From Dolosigranulum pigrum ATCC 51524 (GTDB taxonomy: Bacteria > Bacillota > Bacilli > Lactobacillales > Carnobacteriaceae_A), in NCBI RefSeq assembly GCF_000245815.1, contig NZ_JH601103.1, positions 441,976 to 505,975 of the forward strand: DNA of 64,000 nucleotides, written 5' to 3'. The translations under genes and the position numbers were made by a program. The notes under the pieces are model-generated. The model was not told where the DNA came from, did not search any database, and worked only from the letters and a program-made list of their open reading frames with translations. Below, one piece after another: positions 53,165-61,264 of this stretch; the first letter of the stretch is position 1; every line of letters begins with the position of its first letter.

Positions 53165-53788
53165 TTATCCCAATGTTTCTTCTACTCTTTGTTGGATAGT
53201 CTGTGCATCTATCACAATAGATGCTCCTAGCTCATCTCTAAGGGTCGTATATTTAGCTTTGTTTTCAGTATCTTTCATCGATCGCGTATTTATGGATAAA
53301 TTAAGTCTACTAGCCTGTGCTGCTGCCAGCAATAATTGTGTCCCTACACCGATATCACTAATAATAACGCGCTTAATTAAAGGGAAGATATCATCGACAA
53401 TATTAAGTACTACTCGTATTTCTTCCAATAAGCGAGCAGGTGCTTGAGAAGCAATGGCCAGTCCTTGTTCGATCGCTTCTTGACGCTTTTGTTTCTCTTC
53501 TTCCGTTGACTTAGGCATCTGGTAAGCTTTCGCTAATGGCTGAAAACCTTCTTCGTCTGCTTCTACTAATTCTAAAAATTTATCTTTAGAGAATGCTAAA
53601 CGTTCGAGGGCAGTTTTTAAACTTTCACGTTGTTCATCCTCTAAGTGGTCTGTGTTAGAAAATCGAGCAGCCATCATAATTGCTGCTACCCCCATCGAGG
53701 CTCCAATTCCAACTGCTGCTCCACCGCCAGGAGTTGGCTCATCAGAGGCTAAACGATTAATAAAGCTAGTAATTGATTCTTGATTCAT
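53165..53788 (-). CDS. fchA: Methenyl-THF cyclohydrolase / formimino-THF cyclodeaminase family protein
   Basis: 207 residues from the ATG at 53788 (AAAGGAA seven bases upstream). It is all-helical, with the family motif DEPTPGGGAAVG near the start and SDIGVGTQLLLAAAQAS later. Its place after folD and 5-formyl-THF cyclo-ligase fits one-carbon folate metabolism. FolD already has cyclohydrolase activity, so the role may be partly redundant. Confidence 0.88.
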   Translation of the reverse strand: MNQESITSFINRLASDEPTPGGGAAVGIGASMGVAAIMMAARFSNTDHLEDEQRESLKTALERLAFSKDKFLELVEADEEGFQPLAKAYQMPKSTEEEKQKRQEAIEQGLAIASQAPARLLEEIRVVLNIVDDIFPLIKRVIISDIGVGTQLLLAAAQASRLNLSINTRSMKDTENKAKYTTLRDELGASIVIDAQTIQQRVEETLG

Positions 53789-53789
53789 A

Positions 53790-54374
53790 TTATGATTCCT
53801 TTCGATTTTTATCACAATGGATAAGATCTTGATCCGTTATAATATAATTAACCGGTTGATCATACTCATCGTGTGGCAAGTTATTATAGAGCTGTTCAGT
53901 TGCAATTAGCGAGACAGTCTCTCCCGTATAGTCCGCTAAGAACCGATCATAGAAGCCTCCACCAAAACCAATGCGGTATCCCGCTTTCGTGAAGGCAACC
54001 CCCGGAACAATCAGTAAGTCAATCTCTTGCTTCTTAATCTCAGTAGCTTTCTCTTCAATCGGTTCTTGAATACCGATGTAGCCTTCCTCCAACTGGTCAA
54101 AAGAGGTTATCGCATAAAAAGTCATCTGACGCGTTTTATGCGTTGCTTTCGGCACTGAAATCATCTTTTTCTCACGCCAAGCTCGGTTAATAATAGGATA
54201 AGTATCCCACTCAATATCCTGCGACATCGTAACACCGATCGACTCAGCCTTCTTCCATAAATCCGAATCAAATAAACGATCATGAAGTAATTGTGTCACA
54301 CTAGATCGTCGCGTATTATTGAGAGACTTTAGCGTCTCTTGTGCTTCTTGGCGGATTTTTTCTTTACTTCGCAT
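53790..54374 (-). CDS. 5-formyltetrahydrofolate cyclo-ligase
   Basis: 194 residues converting 5-formyl-THF to 5,10-methenyl-THF with ATP. The family signatures are seen in LLIVPGVAFTKAGYRIGFGG (ending GGGFYDRFL) and the basic N-terminus MRSKEKIRQEA. It overlaps folD by 11 bases. Confidence 0.92.
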   Translation of the reverse strand: MRSKEKIRQEAQETLKSLNNTRRSSVTQLLHDRLFDSDLWKKAESIGVTMSQDIEWDTYPIINRAWREKKMISVPKATHKTRQMTFYAITSFDQLEEGYIGIQEPIEEKATEIKKQEIDLLIVPGVAFTKAGYRIGFGGGFYDRFLADYTGETVSLIATEQLYNNLPHDEYDQPVNYIITDQDLIHCDKNRKES

Positions 54375-55215
54375 CAGTATCCCTCGCTAACAATTGAACG
54401 GCTTTAACTACTTGTTGAGCTAGTACGGCGGTTGTAATAGAGCCGACTCCACCTGGTACGGGGGTAACATTACCAACAATGTCCTTCACCGATTTGAAGT
54501 CAACATCTCCAGTCGGGTTGCCATTTTTCATCCCAAAACCAACATCAATCACCGTTGCTCCTTCTTTCACATGATCTGCTTTGATCATTTCCAAAGCTCC
54601 AGTAGCTGAGATTAGCAGGTCAGCTGCCGCTGTATGAACCGTAATATCTTTCGTTTCAATATGGCAATTCGCCACGGTTGCTTCGCGGTTGATCAGCATC
54701 TGCACTAAAGGACTACCGACCACTAAACTACTACCGACCACACACACTTCAGTCCCTTTCAGTTCAATACCATAGTGGTCAATTAATTCTAAGACAGCTT
54801 TAGCAGTACTTGGATACATCGCATCATCACTATTTGCCATCACTTTTCCCAAATTGACCGGATTCAAGCAGTCAACATCTTTTCTTGGATCAATCAATTC
54901 CGCAATATCTTCTCGTTGAATATTATTCGGGAAGGGTTGCATGAAGATAATACCATGTACAGATGGATCTTCATTTAACTCAGCTGCCGTTGCTTGTAAG
55001 TCAGTCAATGTGACATCCGGACTGAAGATAACCGACTTCACATCGATTCCAACTGATTCCATTGTTTTTGTGGCCATCTTGGCGTAAGAAGCAGATGGCT
55101 TATCTCCATCCACCCGCACAATAGCTAATTGTGGTTGCATTGCTAAGTCTTCCAAATTAGCTTTAATTTCTTTCAGCAATGCTTCACGAACTGGTTTTCC
55201 TCTTAGTAATTCCAT
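54364..55215 (-). CDS. folD: Methylene-THF dehydrogenase / methenyl-THF cyclohydrolase
   Basis: 283 residues. The catalytic Lys lies in SASYAKMATK. GIIFMQPFP, NRE and the Rossmann segment VVGSSLVVGSPLVQMLINR are typical, as is TPVPGGVGSITTA. The ATG at 55215 has GAGGAGG upstream; an upstream in-frame start is not family-like. It is downstream of fhs, with a hairpin between. Confidence 0.95.
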   Translation of the reverse strand: MELLRGKPVREALLKEIKANLEDLAMQPQLAIVRVDGDKPSASYAKMATKTMESVGIDVKSVIFSPDVTLTDLQATAAELNEDPSVHGIIFMQPFPNNIQREDIAELIDPRKDVDCLNPVNLGKVMANSDDAMYPSTAKAVLELIDHYGIELKGTEVCVVGSSLVVGSPLVQMLINREATVANCHIETKDITVHTAAADLLISATGALEMIKADHVKEGATVIDVGFGMKNGNPTGDVDFKSVKDIVGNVTPVPGGVGSITTAVLAQQVVKAVQLLARDTDAK

Positions 55216-55241
55216 CTGAATCAAAACCTCCTCTTGAAATA

Positions 55242-55270
55242 AAGAGAGGGGCAACAGTCACCCCTCTCTT
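55242..55270 (-). terminator. Hairpin between fhs and folD
   Basis: AAGAGAGGGG and CCCCTCTCTT form a perfect stem, followed by TATTTC on the minus strand. It is a terminator with readthrough or an attenuator for the folD group. Confidence 0.7.
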
Positions 55271-55356
55271 CGATCAACACATATCACTGCGCTTTTCGTT
55301 CTTTTTTATCTCTTCTTTGGCAGTGAATACTCTCATCCAAATCTTAGAACAAAAAC

Positions 55357-57021
55357 TTAGAACAAACCAGTAATATTACCGTTCTCATCGACATCTATTT
55401 TCTCAGCTGATGGCGTACTTGGTAATCCAGGCATTCTCATCACATCACCTGTTAAGACGACGATGAACCCAGCACCTGCTGAGACAGAGACGTCACGAAC
55501 AGTAATAGTAAAACCTTCTGGACGGCCAATTCGCTTCTTATCTTCAGAGAAAGAATACTGTGTCTTGGCCATACAGATGGGTAAGTTACCATAACCCTGT
55601 TCTTCAAATCGTTGCAATTTACGGGCAGCTTTGCGGGTAATTTCTACGTTCGCGCCACCATATACGCGCTGAACAATCTTATTCAGCTTCTCTTCCGCAG
55701 AATCTTCTAAGTCATAAGTGAACTGGAAGTTATTTGGCTTCTCAGCAATTTCGGCCACTTTCTTAGCTAATTCAGCCGCACCTTCACCACCATCTGCAAA
55801 GTGAGTCGATCTGACAACATCTACCCCGAGCTTCTCGACTTCTTCTTTCAGTGCCTGCATTTCTGCTTCCGTATCTGTTGGGAAAGCATTAATCGCCACA
55901 ACAGCATTCATCCCAAAGACATCTTGGATATTTTCGATATGTTTAATTAAGTTCGGCATCCCTTCACGGAGTGCTTCAACATTTTCTTTCTCTAGATCTG
56001 CCTTAGCAACGCCACCATGCATTTTCAGTGCACGAACGGTTGCTACGATTACAGTCGCATCAGGGTTTAAATTAGCGTAACGTGATTTAATATTGACGAA
56101 CTTCTCGCCACCTAAATCCGCCCCAAAGCCTGCTTCAGTAATGACGTAATCAGCATGCGCAAGCGCCATCTTCGTTGCCATAATACTGGAACATCCGTGC
56201 GCAATATTGGCGAACGGTCCACCATGGATAAAGGCTGGTGTCCCTTCTAATGTTTGGACTAAATTGGGCTTCAACGCATCCTTCAAGAGAGCGGTGACAG
56301 CTCCTTGGGCCTTAATATCACCAATTGTAACTGGCTCATAGTCATACGTGTAAGCTACAACACATTTTTTTACTTTTTCTTTCAACTCAGTTAGTGTGTT
56401 AGATAAACAGAGAACTGCCATAATTTCAGATGCAACAGTGATTTCGAAACCATCTTCACGCGGTACACCGTTTGTCCGCTTACCAATTCCGTCAACAATT
56501 TGACGTAATTGACGATCATTCATATCGACCGCACGCTTCCAGGCCACACGTCTAGGGTCAATGTTTAGCTCATTCCCTTGATAAATATGATTATCAAGCA
56601 TTGCTGCTACTAAGTTGTTCGCAGCACCGATTGCATGTAAGTCGCCAGTGAAGTGTAGGTTAATATCTTCCATTGGGACAACTTGAGCGTAACCTCCACC
56701 AGCTGCACCACCTTTAATACCAAAGACCGGCCCTAATGATGGCTCACGCAAGGCAACAGCTGCTTTTTTCCCAATATGAGTTAACCCGTCTCCTAGGCCA
56801 ACTGAGGTCGTTGTTTTTCCTTCCCCTGCCGGCGTTGGTGTCATAGCAGAGACCAGAATTAATTTTCCATTTTGTTCCAGTTGATCAATTTTGTTATAGT
56901 CAATTTTAGCTTTATATTTACCATAATGTTCTAGTGCATCTTCTTCAATACCGAGTTTGGCTGCAATTTCTTCGATCGGTTGCATCGTCGCATTCTGAGC
57001 AATTTCAATATCTGACATCAT
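55357..57021 (-). CDS. fhs: Formate--tetrahydrofolate ligase
   Basis: It makes 10-formyl-THF from formate, THF and ATP. 554 residues have the ATP motif TPAGEGKTTTSVGLGDGL, LREPSLGPVFGIKGGAAGGG and FADGGEGAAELA. GGGAG is nine bases before the ATG at 57021. It leads the fhs-folD-cyclo-ligase-fchA group. Formate for this step could come from pyruvate formate-lyase in anaerobic growth, in line with the nrdDG genes nearby. Confidence 0.97.
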   Translation of the reverse strand: MMSDIEIAQNATMQPIEEIAAKLGIEEDALEHYGKYKAKIDYNKIDQLEQNGKLILVSAMTPTPAGEGKTTTSVGLGDGLTHIGKKAAVALREPSLGPVFGIKGGAAGGGYAQVVPMEDINLHFTGDLHAIGAANNLVAAMLDNHIYQGNELNIDPRRVAWKRAVDMNDRQLRQIVDGIGKRTNGVPREDGFEITVASEIMAVLCLSNTLTELKEKVKKCVVAYTYDYEPVTIGDIKAQGAVTALLKDALKPNLVQTLEGTPAFIHGGPFANIAHGCSSIMATKMALAHADYVITEAGFGADLGGEKFVNIKSRYANLNPDATVIVATVRALKMHGGVAKADLEKENVEALREGMPNLIKHIENIQDVFGMNAVVAINAFPTDTEAEMQALKEEVEKLGVDVVRSTHFADGGEGAAELAKKVAEIAEKPNNFQFTYDLEDSAEEKLNKIVQRVYGGANVEITRKAARKLQRFEEQGYGNLPICMAKTQYSFSEDKKRIGRPEGFTITVRDVSVSAGAGFIVVLTGDVMRMPGLPSTPSAEKIDVDENGNITGLF

Positions 57022-57099
57022 ATACACATACTCCCTTTCTATTCAAGAAAACGTTACCAAATAATCTTACATCTATATAATAACGAATTTTTTGTGAAA

Positions 57100-57114
57100 A
57101 AGCAAGCGTTTTCT
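57100..57114 (-). promoter_or_regulatory. Weak CcpA cre-like sequence before fhs
   Basis: AAGCAAGCGTTTTCT fits the cre consensus WTGNAANCGNWNNCW with one mismatch. It lies about 80 bases upstream of fhs. Confidence 0.3.
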
Positions 57115-57260
57115 TATTGTGTTCACAAAATTTCTTGTGCTTCATAACATCCACTTCATAGACAGAATCAAGTTCTTTCTTAAATGACCACAACTTTACG
57201 TGACAATTACGATTACCTATTGTATGATAAAGATAGATACTTATATTAGGAGGAATTTAG

Positions 57261-57482
57261 ATGAAATTTATTGATCGATTAGCTCTTATTCTAACCATCT
57301 TAGGCGGTATTCACTTATTGTTAGTGGGCGCTTTCCAAGTTAATATATTCGAATTAATGTTTGGGACAGACAATCAACAAGCTGTTAATATAAGCTACAT
57401 TGTGATTGGTATTAGCGCATTATGGTGCCTGAAATACTTCTCTTACACGCCAAAAGGTGGTTCACGTTTACGCGGTAGATAG
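57261..57482 (+). CDS. DUF378 family small membrane protein
   Basis: 73 residues. Two membrane segments are present (LALILTILGGIHLLLVG and ISYIVIGISALWCLKYF) with the family pattern GGIHLLLVGAF. GGAGGA precedes the ATG. Unknown function. Confidence 0.85.
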   Translation: MKFIDRLALILTILGGIHLLLVGAFQVNIFELMFGTDNQQAVNISYIVIGISALWCLKYFSYTPKGGSRLRGR

Positions 57483-57497
57483 CTACTTTAACGGTCC

Positions 57498-57545
57498 AAA
57501 AATACATTTCCTAACTGCTGCTGATAGCTAGGAAATGTATTTTTA
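57498..57545. terminator. Bidirectional terminator
   Basis: AAAAATACATTTCCTA and its exact complement around a 15-base loop. It serves the DUF378 gene and mgsA. Confidence 0.92.
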
Positions 57546-57548
57546 ATA

Positions 57549-57962
57549 TTAAAGTGTCCAATCTTCACCATGAATATCGGTACGCCAGTCTAAAAAGCCT
57601 GATTCCAAACCTTTCAGTAACACTTCCGCCGTGCCAATATTGGTTGCTAACGGAATGCCATAAACATCACATAGGCGTAATAATGCATTCACATCCGGTT
57701 CGTGTGGTTGAGCTGTTAATGGATCGCGGAAGAAGAGCAATAAATCTAAGTCATTTTCTGAAATTTTGGCTCCAATTTGTTGATCGCCCCCGAGTGGACC
57801 GGAATTGAAACGGTGAATCTCCAACCCCACTTCTTCGATTAAGCGTTGTCCGGTCGTTCCTGTTGCATACAATTTATGCTTACTGAGTATTGACTTATAC
57901 GCTGTAGCAAAATCAATCATATCGGCTTTTTTCTTATCATGAGCAACAAGTGCAATTTCCAT
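57549..57962 (-). CDS. mgsA: Methylglyoxal synthase
   Basis: It converts dihydroxyacetone phosphate to methylglyoxal as a hexamer. 137 residues include LYATGTTGQRL, NSGPLGGDQQIG and LLLFFRDPLTAQPHEPDV with the catalytic Asp. GGAGGG precedes the ATG. A single gene. Confidence 0.95.
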   Translation of the reverse strand: MEIALVAHDKKKADMIDFATAYKSILSKHKLYATGTTGQRLIEEVGLEIHRFNSGPLGGDQQIGAKISENDLDLLLFFRDPLTAQPHEPDVNALLRLCDVYGIPLATNIGTAEVLLKGLESGFLDWRTDIHGEDWTL

Positions 57963-58216
57963 AGTATCCCTCCTTAATCTGTATTATAGCACGAAAGAGA
58001 TTTATTTTTCAGTAGATATCACTTTAAGGATACAAAATTGTTTTCTTTCTCATTTGTAATTAACTGAACATTCCTATAGTATCAAGCTTTCATAGCAAAT
58101 CGCTATTCTTCAGCCTTCTCAGCTCTTTCTGTTTGGTCCAAAGAGTTGCCTAAAGAAAAGTTAGCACTTATAATGATTAGTGGTGTTAAGTTTAGTAGAG
58201 GTAGGGAGGTTATCCG

Positions 58217-58951
58217 TTGATATCATTCGATTCCATTTCAAAATCATTTAAATCAAACGATGGACAGTTTCAAGCGTTAGATAATATTACACTAACAATC
58301 GATGAACATGAATGTTTTGGTGTCATTGGTCAGAGTGGTGCGGGCAAATCCACCCTGTTGCGTATGATTAATGCTTTGGAGCAGCCAACGAGCGGACAGG
58401 TTGTTGTTGATGGTGTCACAGTCGGTGATTTATCCGGCAAAGCACTGCGACAATATAAGTCCACAATTGGTATGATTTTCCAACAGTTCAACTTACTCAA
58501 CAACAAAACGGTTAAGGAAAACATTTTACTCCCACTTGCCATTCATGATTATGAAGATACACTAGACTTGGATCATGTCTTAGATTTTGTGGAGTTAAGC
58601 GATAAGCGTGATGCTTATCCAGCTGAACTCTCAGGTGGACAGAAGCAACGAGTGGGTATCGCGCGGGCATTAATTACCAAGCCGAGAATTCTATTATGTG
58701 ATGAACCTACCTCTGCACTCGATCAAGGAACAACGGATGATGTCGTTCAAGTCTTAAAGCGTGTCAATGAAGAGTTCAATATGACGATTGTAGTGGTCAC
58801 TCATGAATTGGATGTTATCAAGCACTTATGCGATCGATCGGCTATTTTAGAAGGTGGCAAATTACTAGAGACCTTATCAGTTAATAAGTCGGACCAAACC
58901 AATCTCGACCAAAGCTACTACGAACGGGCTCGTGAGGTGTTACTCTCATGA
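58217..58951 (+). CDS. metN: Methionine ABC importer ATPase
   Basis: 244 residues with Walker A GQSGAGKST, signature LSGGQKQRVGIARA and Walker B ILLCDEPTSALD. It starts at TTG (GGGAGG seven bases upstream), with no ATG nearby. It is shorter than typical MetN (about 340) because it lacks the C-terminal NIL methionine-sensing domain, so transport would not be feedback-inhibited in that way. First gene of metNIQ. I see no S-box riboswitch in the 250-base leader. Confidence 0.9.
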   Translation: MISFDSISKSFKSNDGQFQALDNITLTIDEHECFGVIGQSGAGKSTLLRMINALEQPTSGQVVVDGVTVGDLSGKALRQYKSTIGMIFQQFNLLNNKTVKENILLPLAIHDYEDTLDLDHVLDFVELSDKRDAYPAELSGGQKQRVGIARALITKPRILLCDEPTSALDQGTTDDVVQVLKRVNEEFNMTIVVVTHELDVIKHLCDRSAILEGGKLLETLSVNKSDQTNLDQSYYERAREVLLS

Positions 58952-59622
58952 ATGAATTTCTCGAACGCTTAATTGAATACTTACCCAGAATATATGATAG
59001 CTTAGTTGAGACTGGTATTATGATGGGATTTGCCATGACGGCTGCCATCTTACTCGGCTTACCTTTAGGAACGATTTTATTCTTAACTGCTAAAGGAAAA
59101 CCGAAAGAAAATACAGTTGTCTACAATATTGCCAATGCATTTGTTAATATTGTCCGATCCTTCCCGTTCCTTCTGCTTATTATCGCCTTACTGCCATTTG
59201 TCCGTAAGTTTTATGGGCGGGCAACGGGAGATCCTATAGCGGCTTCTTTCCCCATGATGCTCATCGCGATTGCTCTGTACGCGCGTTTCGTTGAACAATC
59301 ACTACTCGATGTGCCCAAAGGAGTCATTGAATTGGCCGATGCAATGGGTGCCAGCACAACGCAATTAGTCTGGAAATACTTGTACGTCGAAGCACGAAGC
59401 TCACTTGTAATCGGCTTTACGACAGCCTTTGTTAGCTTCGTCTCATACTCAACTGTCATGGGCGTTGTCGGTGGTGGAGGAATTGGTGATTTTGCCATTC
59501 GCTACGGCTACCAACGCTTCGAGACTGATATTATGTATGCGGCAATTGTTATTATCATTATCTTAGTCCAAATTTTTCAGTGGCTCGGATTACAATTGGC
59601 GCAAAAAATTGATAAACGGTAA
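58948..59622 (+). CDS. metI: Methionine ABC importer permease
   Basis: 224 residues with five membrane segments. The EAA loop is in ELADAMGASTTQLVWKYLY. It overlaps metN by four bases. Confidence 0.93.
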   Translation: MNEFLERLIEYLPRIYDSLVETGIMMGFAMTAAILLGLPLGTILFLTAKGKPKENTVVYNIANAFVNIVRSFPFLLLIIALLPFVRKFYGRATGDPIAASFPMMLIAIALYARFVEQSLLDVPKGVIELADAMGASTTQLVWKYLYVEARSSLVIGFTTAFVSFVSYSTVMGVVGGGGIGDFAIRYGYQRFETDIMYAAIVIIIILVQIFQWLGLQLAQKIDKR

Positions 59623-59667
59623 TCATTTTTAAAAGATTAAAATAATTATAAAAAGGAGAATGTTTTT

Positions 59668-60597
59668 ATGTTGAAAAAATTAGGTTTAGTAACAGTTAGT
59701 GCAGGATTATTATTAGCAGCTTGCTCACAAGATGCAGAACAACCTGCAGAAGACGCACAAACAGAAGAGGTTGTTGATGAGGCGACAACTGACGAAACAG
59801 CAGCTGATGAAACAACTAAAGATGCTGCAACTGATGACGCACAAGCAGATGCAGACTCAGATATTGGTGACTTCCACTTTGTTGTTGCTAGTCACTCAAC
59901 ACCAATGACAGATATTACAGAATTAGCTCTAGAACAACTTCCAGCGCCAGCAGATGGTGAACTACTACAAGTTAGTGACAATATTCAATATAACGATGCT
60001 GTCTTTAACGATGAAGCATTCGCTAGCTTCGCACAACACGAACCATTCATGCAAGGATACAACGAGAAAAACGATGCTGATTTAGTTATGGCTCAGCCAA
60101 TCTACAACGCAATCGTAGGATTCTACGCACCTGAATACAACTCAATTGATGATATTGAAGATGGCGCAAGCGTTGTCGTTCCAGGTGACCCATTCAACAT
60201 GTCTCGTGCATTAGAAATTTTAGCTGCACAAGAATTAATTACCCTTGCTGAGGTAGAAGGCAACCTTTACTCAACTGAAGATGTTGAAGAGAACCCACAC
60301 AACTTTGAATTTGTTGAGATGGAAGTTTCTAACACTGCACAAGGTTACCTTGACGGGCACGACCTTGTATTCAGTTACCCAACATTTATCGCACAACTTG
60401 CTGATCTTCACACAGATGACGCACTATTCTTAGAAGATGACGCTGAAGCTAAATATGCACAAGGGTTAGTTATGCGTAAAGAAAATCTTGATACACCAGA
60501 AGGAAAAGCATTAATCGAAGCCTTCACTTCTGATGCCGTAGCTGAGTTCATTGACGAAAATCTTGTTAAATCTGGACATGCTACTCGCGCATTCTAA
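59668..60597 (+). CDS. metQ: Methionine-binding lipoprotein (NlpA family)
   Basis: 309 residues. The signal ends in lipobox LLLAAC. Then follows an unusually long acidic, Ala/Thr/Asp/Glu-rich linker of about 45 residues before the NlpA domain starts at IGDFHFVVASHSTPMTDI. Further family segments are FAQHEPFMQGYNEKN and IYNAIVGFYAPEYNSIDDI. AAGGAG precedes the ATG. It is the last gene of metNIQ and is followed by a terminator. Confidence 0.93.
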   Translation: MLKKLGLVTVSAGLLLAACSQDAEQPAEDAQTEEVVDEATTDETAADETTKDAATDDAQADADSDIGDFHFVVASHSTPMTDITELALEQLPAPADGELLQVSDNIQYNDAVFNDEAFASFAQHEPFMQGYNEKNDADLVMAQPIYNAIVGFYAPEYNSIDDIEDGASVVVPGDPFNMSRALEILAAQELITLAEVEGNLYSTEDVEENPHNFEFVEMEVSNTAQGYLDGHDLVFSYPTFIAQLADLHTDDALFLEDDAEAKYAQGLVMRKENLDTPEGKALIEAFTSDAVAEFIDENLVKSGHATRAF

Positions 60598-60620
60598 TTA
60601 TAACTGAGTAAGTAACTTAC

Positions 60621-60648
60621 AAAAGTCTGGCCTTAGCCAGGCTTTTTT
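60621..60648 (+). terminator. Terminator of metNIQ
   Basis: AAAAGTCTGGC, CTTA loop, GCCAGGC and TTTTTT. Confidence 0.92.
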
Positions 60649-60669
60649 GTCTACATAAATATTAACGTT

Positions 60670-60699
60670 AAAAAATCGAGCACGGATAAGCGTGCTCGA
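60670..60699 (-). terminator. Terminator of nrdDG
   Basis: On the minus strand TCGAGCACG, six-base loop, CGTGCTCGA, then TTTTTT. Confidence 0.92.
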
Positions 60700-60706
60700 C
60701 CTCTTT

Positions 60707-61264
60707 TTAAATATAATCGCCATCCCGCCACAATTGTAAACTCCCCGTCTCTAGAGATGGTTGTACAGCAATAATTCGTTGATTACGGCTCCCCCGAAAA
60801 TGAAGTCCTACATCAAACTCTTCTTGTTCAAAGCGACCATCCACTAAGACATCAATTAAAGCTAATAATGCTTTTTTATCTTCAGACCCCTCATGGACAA
60901 TCTCCTCCCAAGTATACCCCGACCAAGACCAAATATCTTTTGTCCAGCCGAATTCTGCTCGCATTCGCTTAGCCAATTGTAAGGTAACTCCCGTGTTTAA
61001 GAACGGTTCTCCGCCAAGTAACGTCAACCCTTGACAATACTCTGCGGCTAAATCTTCTATAATCTGGTCTTCCAGCTCTTGAGTATAAGGTGTCCCATAC
61101 GCAAAATTTTGCGCCACTTTATTGTAACATCCCTTGCACGCAAAGGGGCAACCACTGACATACAGGCTACAGCGCACCCCTTCCCCATCCACGAAGTTAT
61201 ACGGCTTATAATCCGCCACATAATCTCGGCTGAATTGCTCACTTGTCCACTCAGTTGGTTTCAT
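60707..61264 (-). CDS. nrdG: Anaerobic ribonucleotide reductase activating protein
   Basis: A 185-residue radical-SAM enzyme that puts the glycyl radical on NrdD. The iron-sulfur motif is SGCPFACKGCYN (C-x3-C-x2-C), followed by TLLGGEPFLN. The start at 61264 (MKPTEWTSEQF) overlaps nrdD by 14 bases; two earlier in-frame starts are possible. Confidence 0.95.
   Translation of the reverse strand: MKPTEWTSEQFSRDYVADYKPYNFVDGEGVRCSLYVSGCPFACKGCYNKVAQNFAYGTPYTQELEDQIIEDLAAEYCQGLTLLGGEPFLNTGVTLQLAKRMRAEFGWTKDIWSWSGYTWEEIVHEGSEDKKALLALIDVLVDGRFEQEEFDVGLHFRGSRNQRIIAVQPSLETGSLQLWRDGDYI

Noticed and set aside
57963..58216. S-box or T-box riboswitch before metNIQ
   Set aside because: The leader lacks the conserved S-box cores and T-box sequence; it is plain AT-rich DNA.
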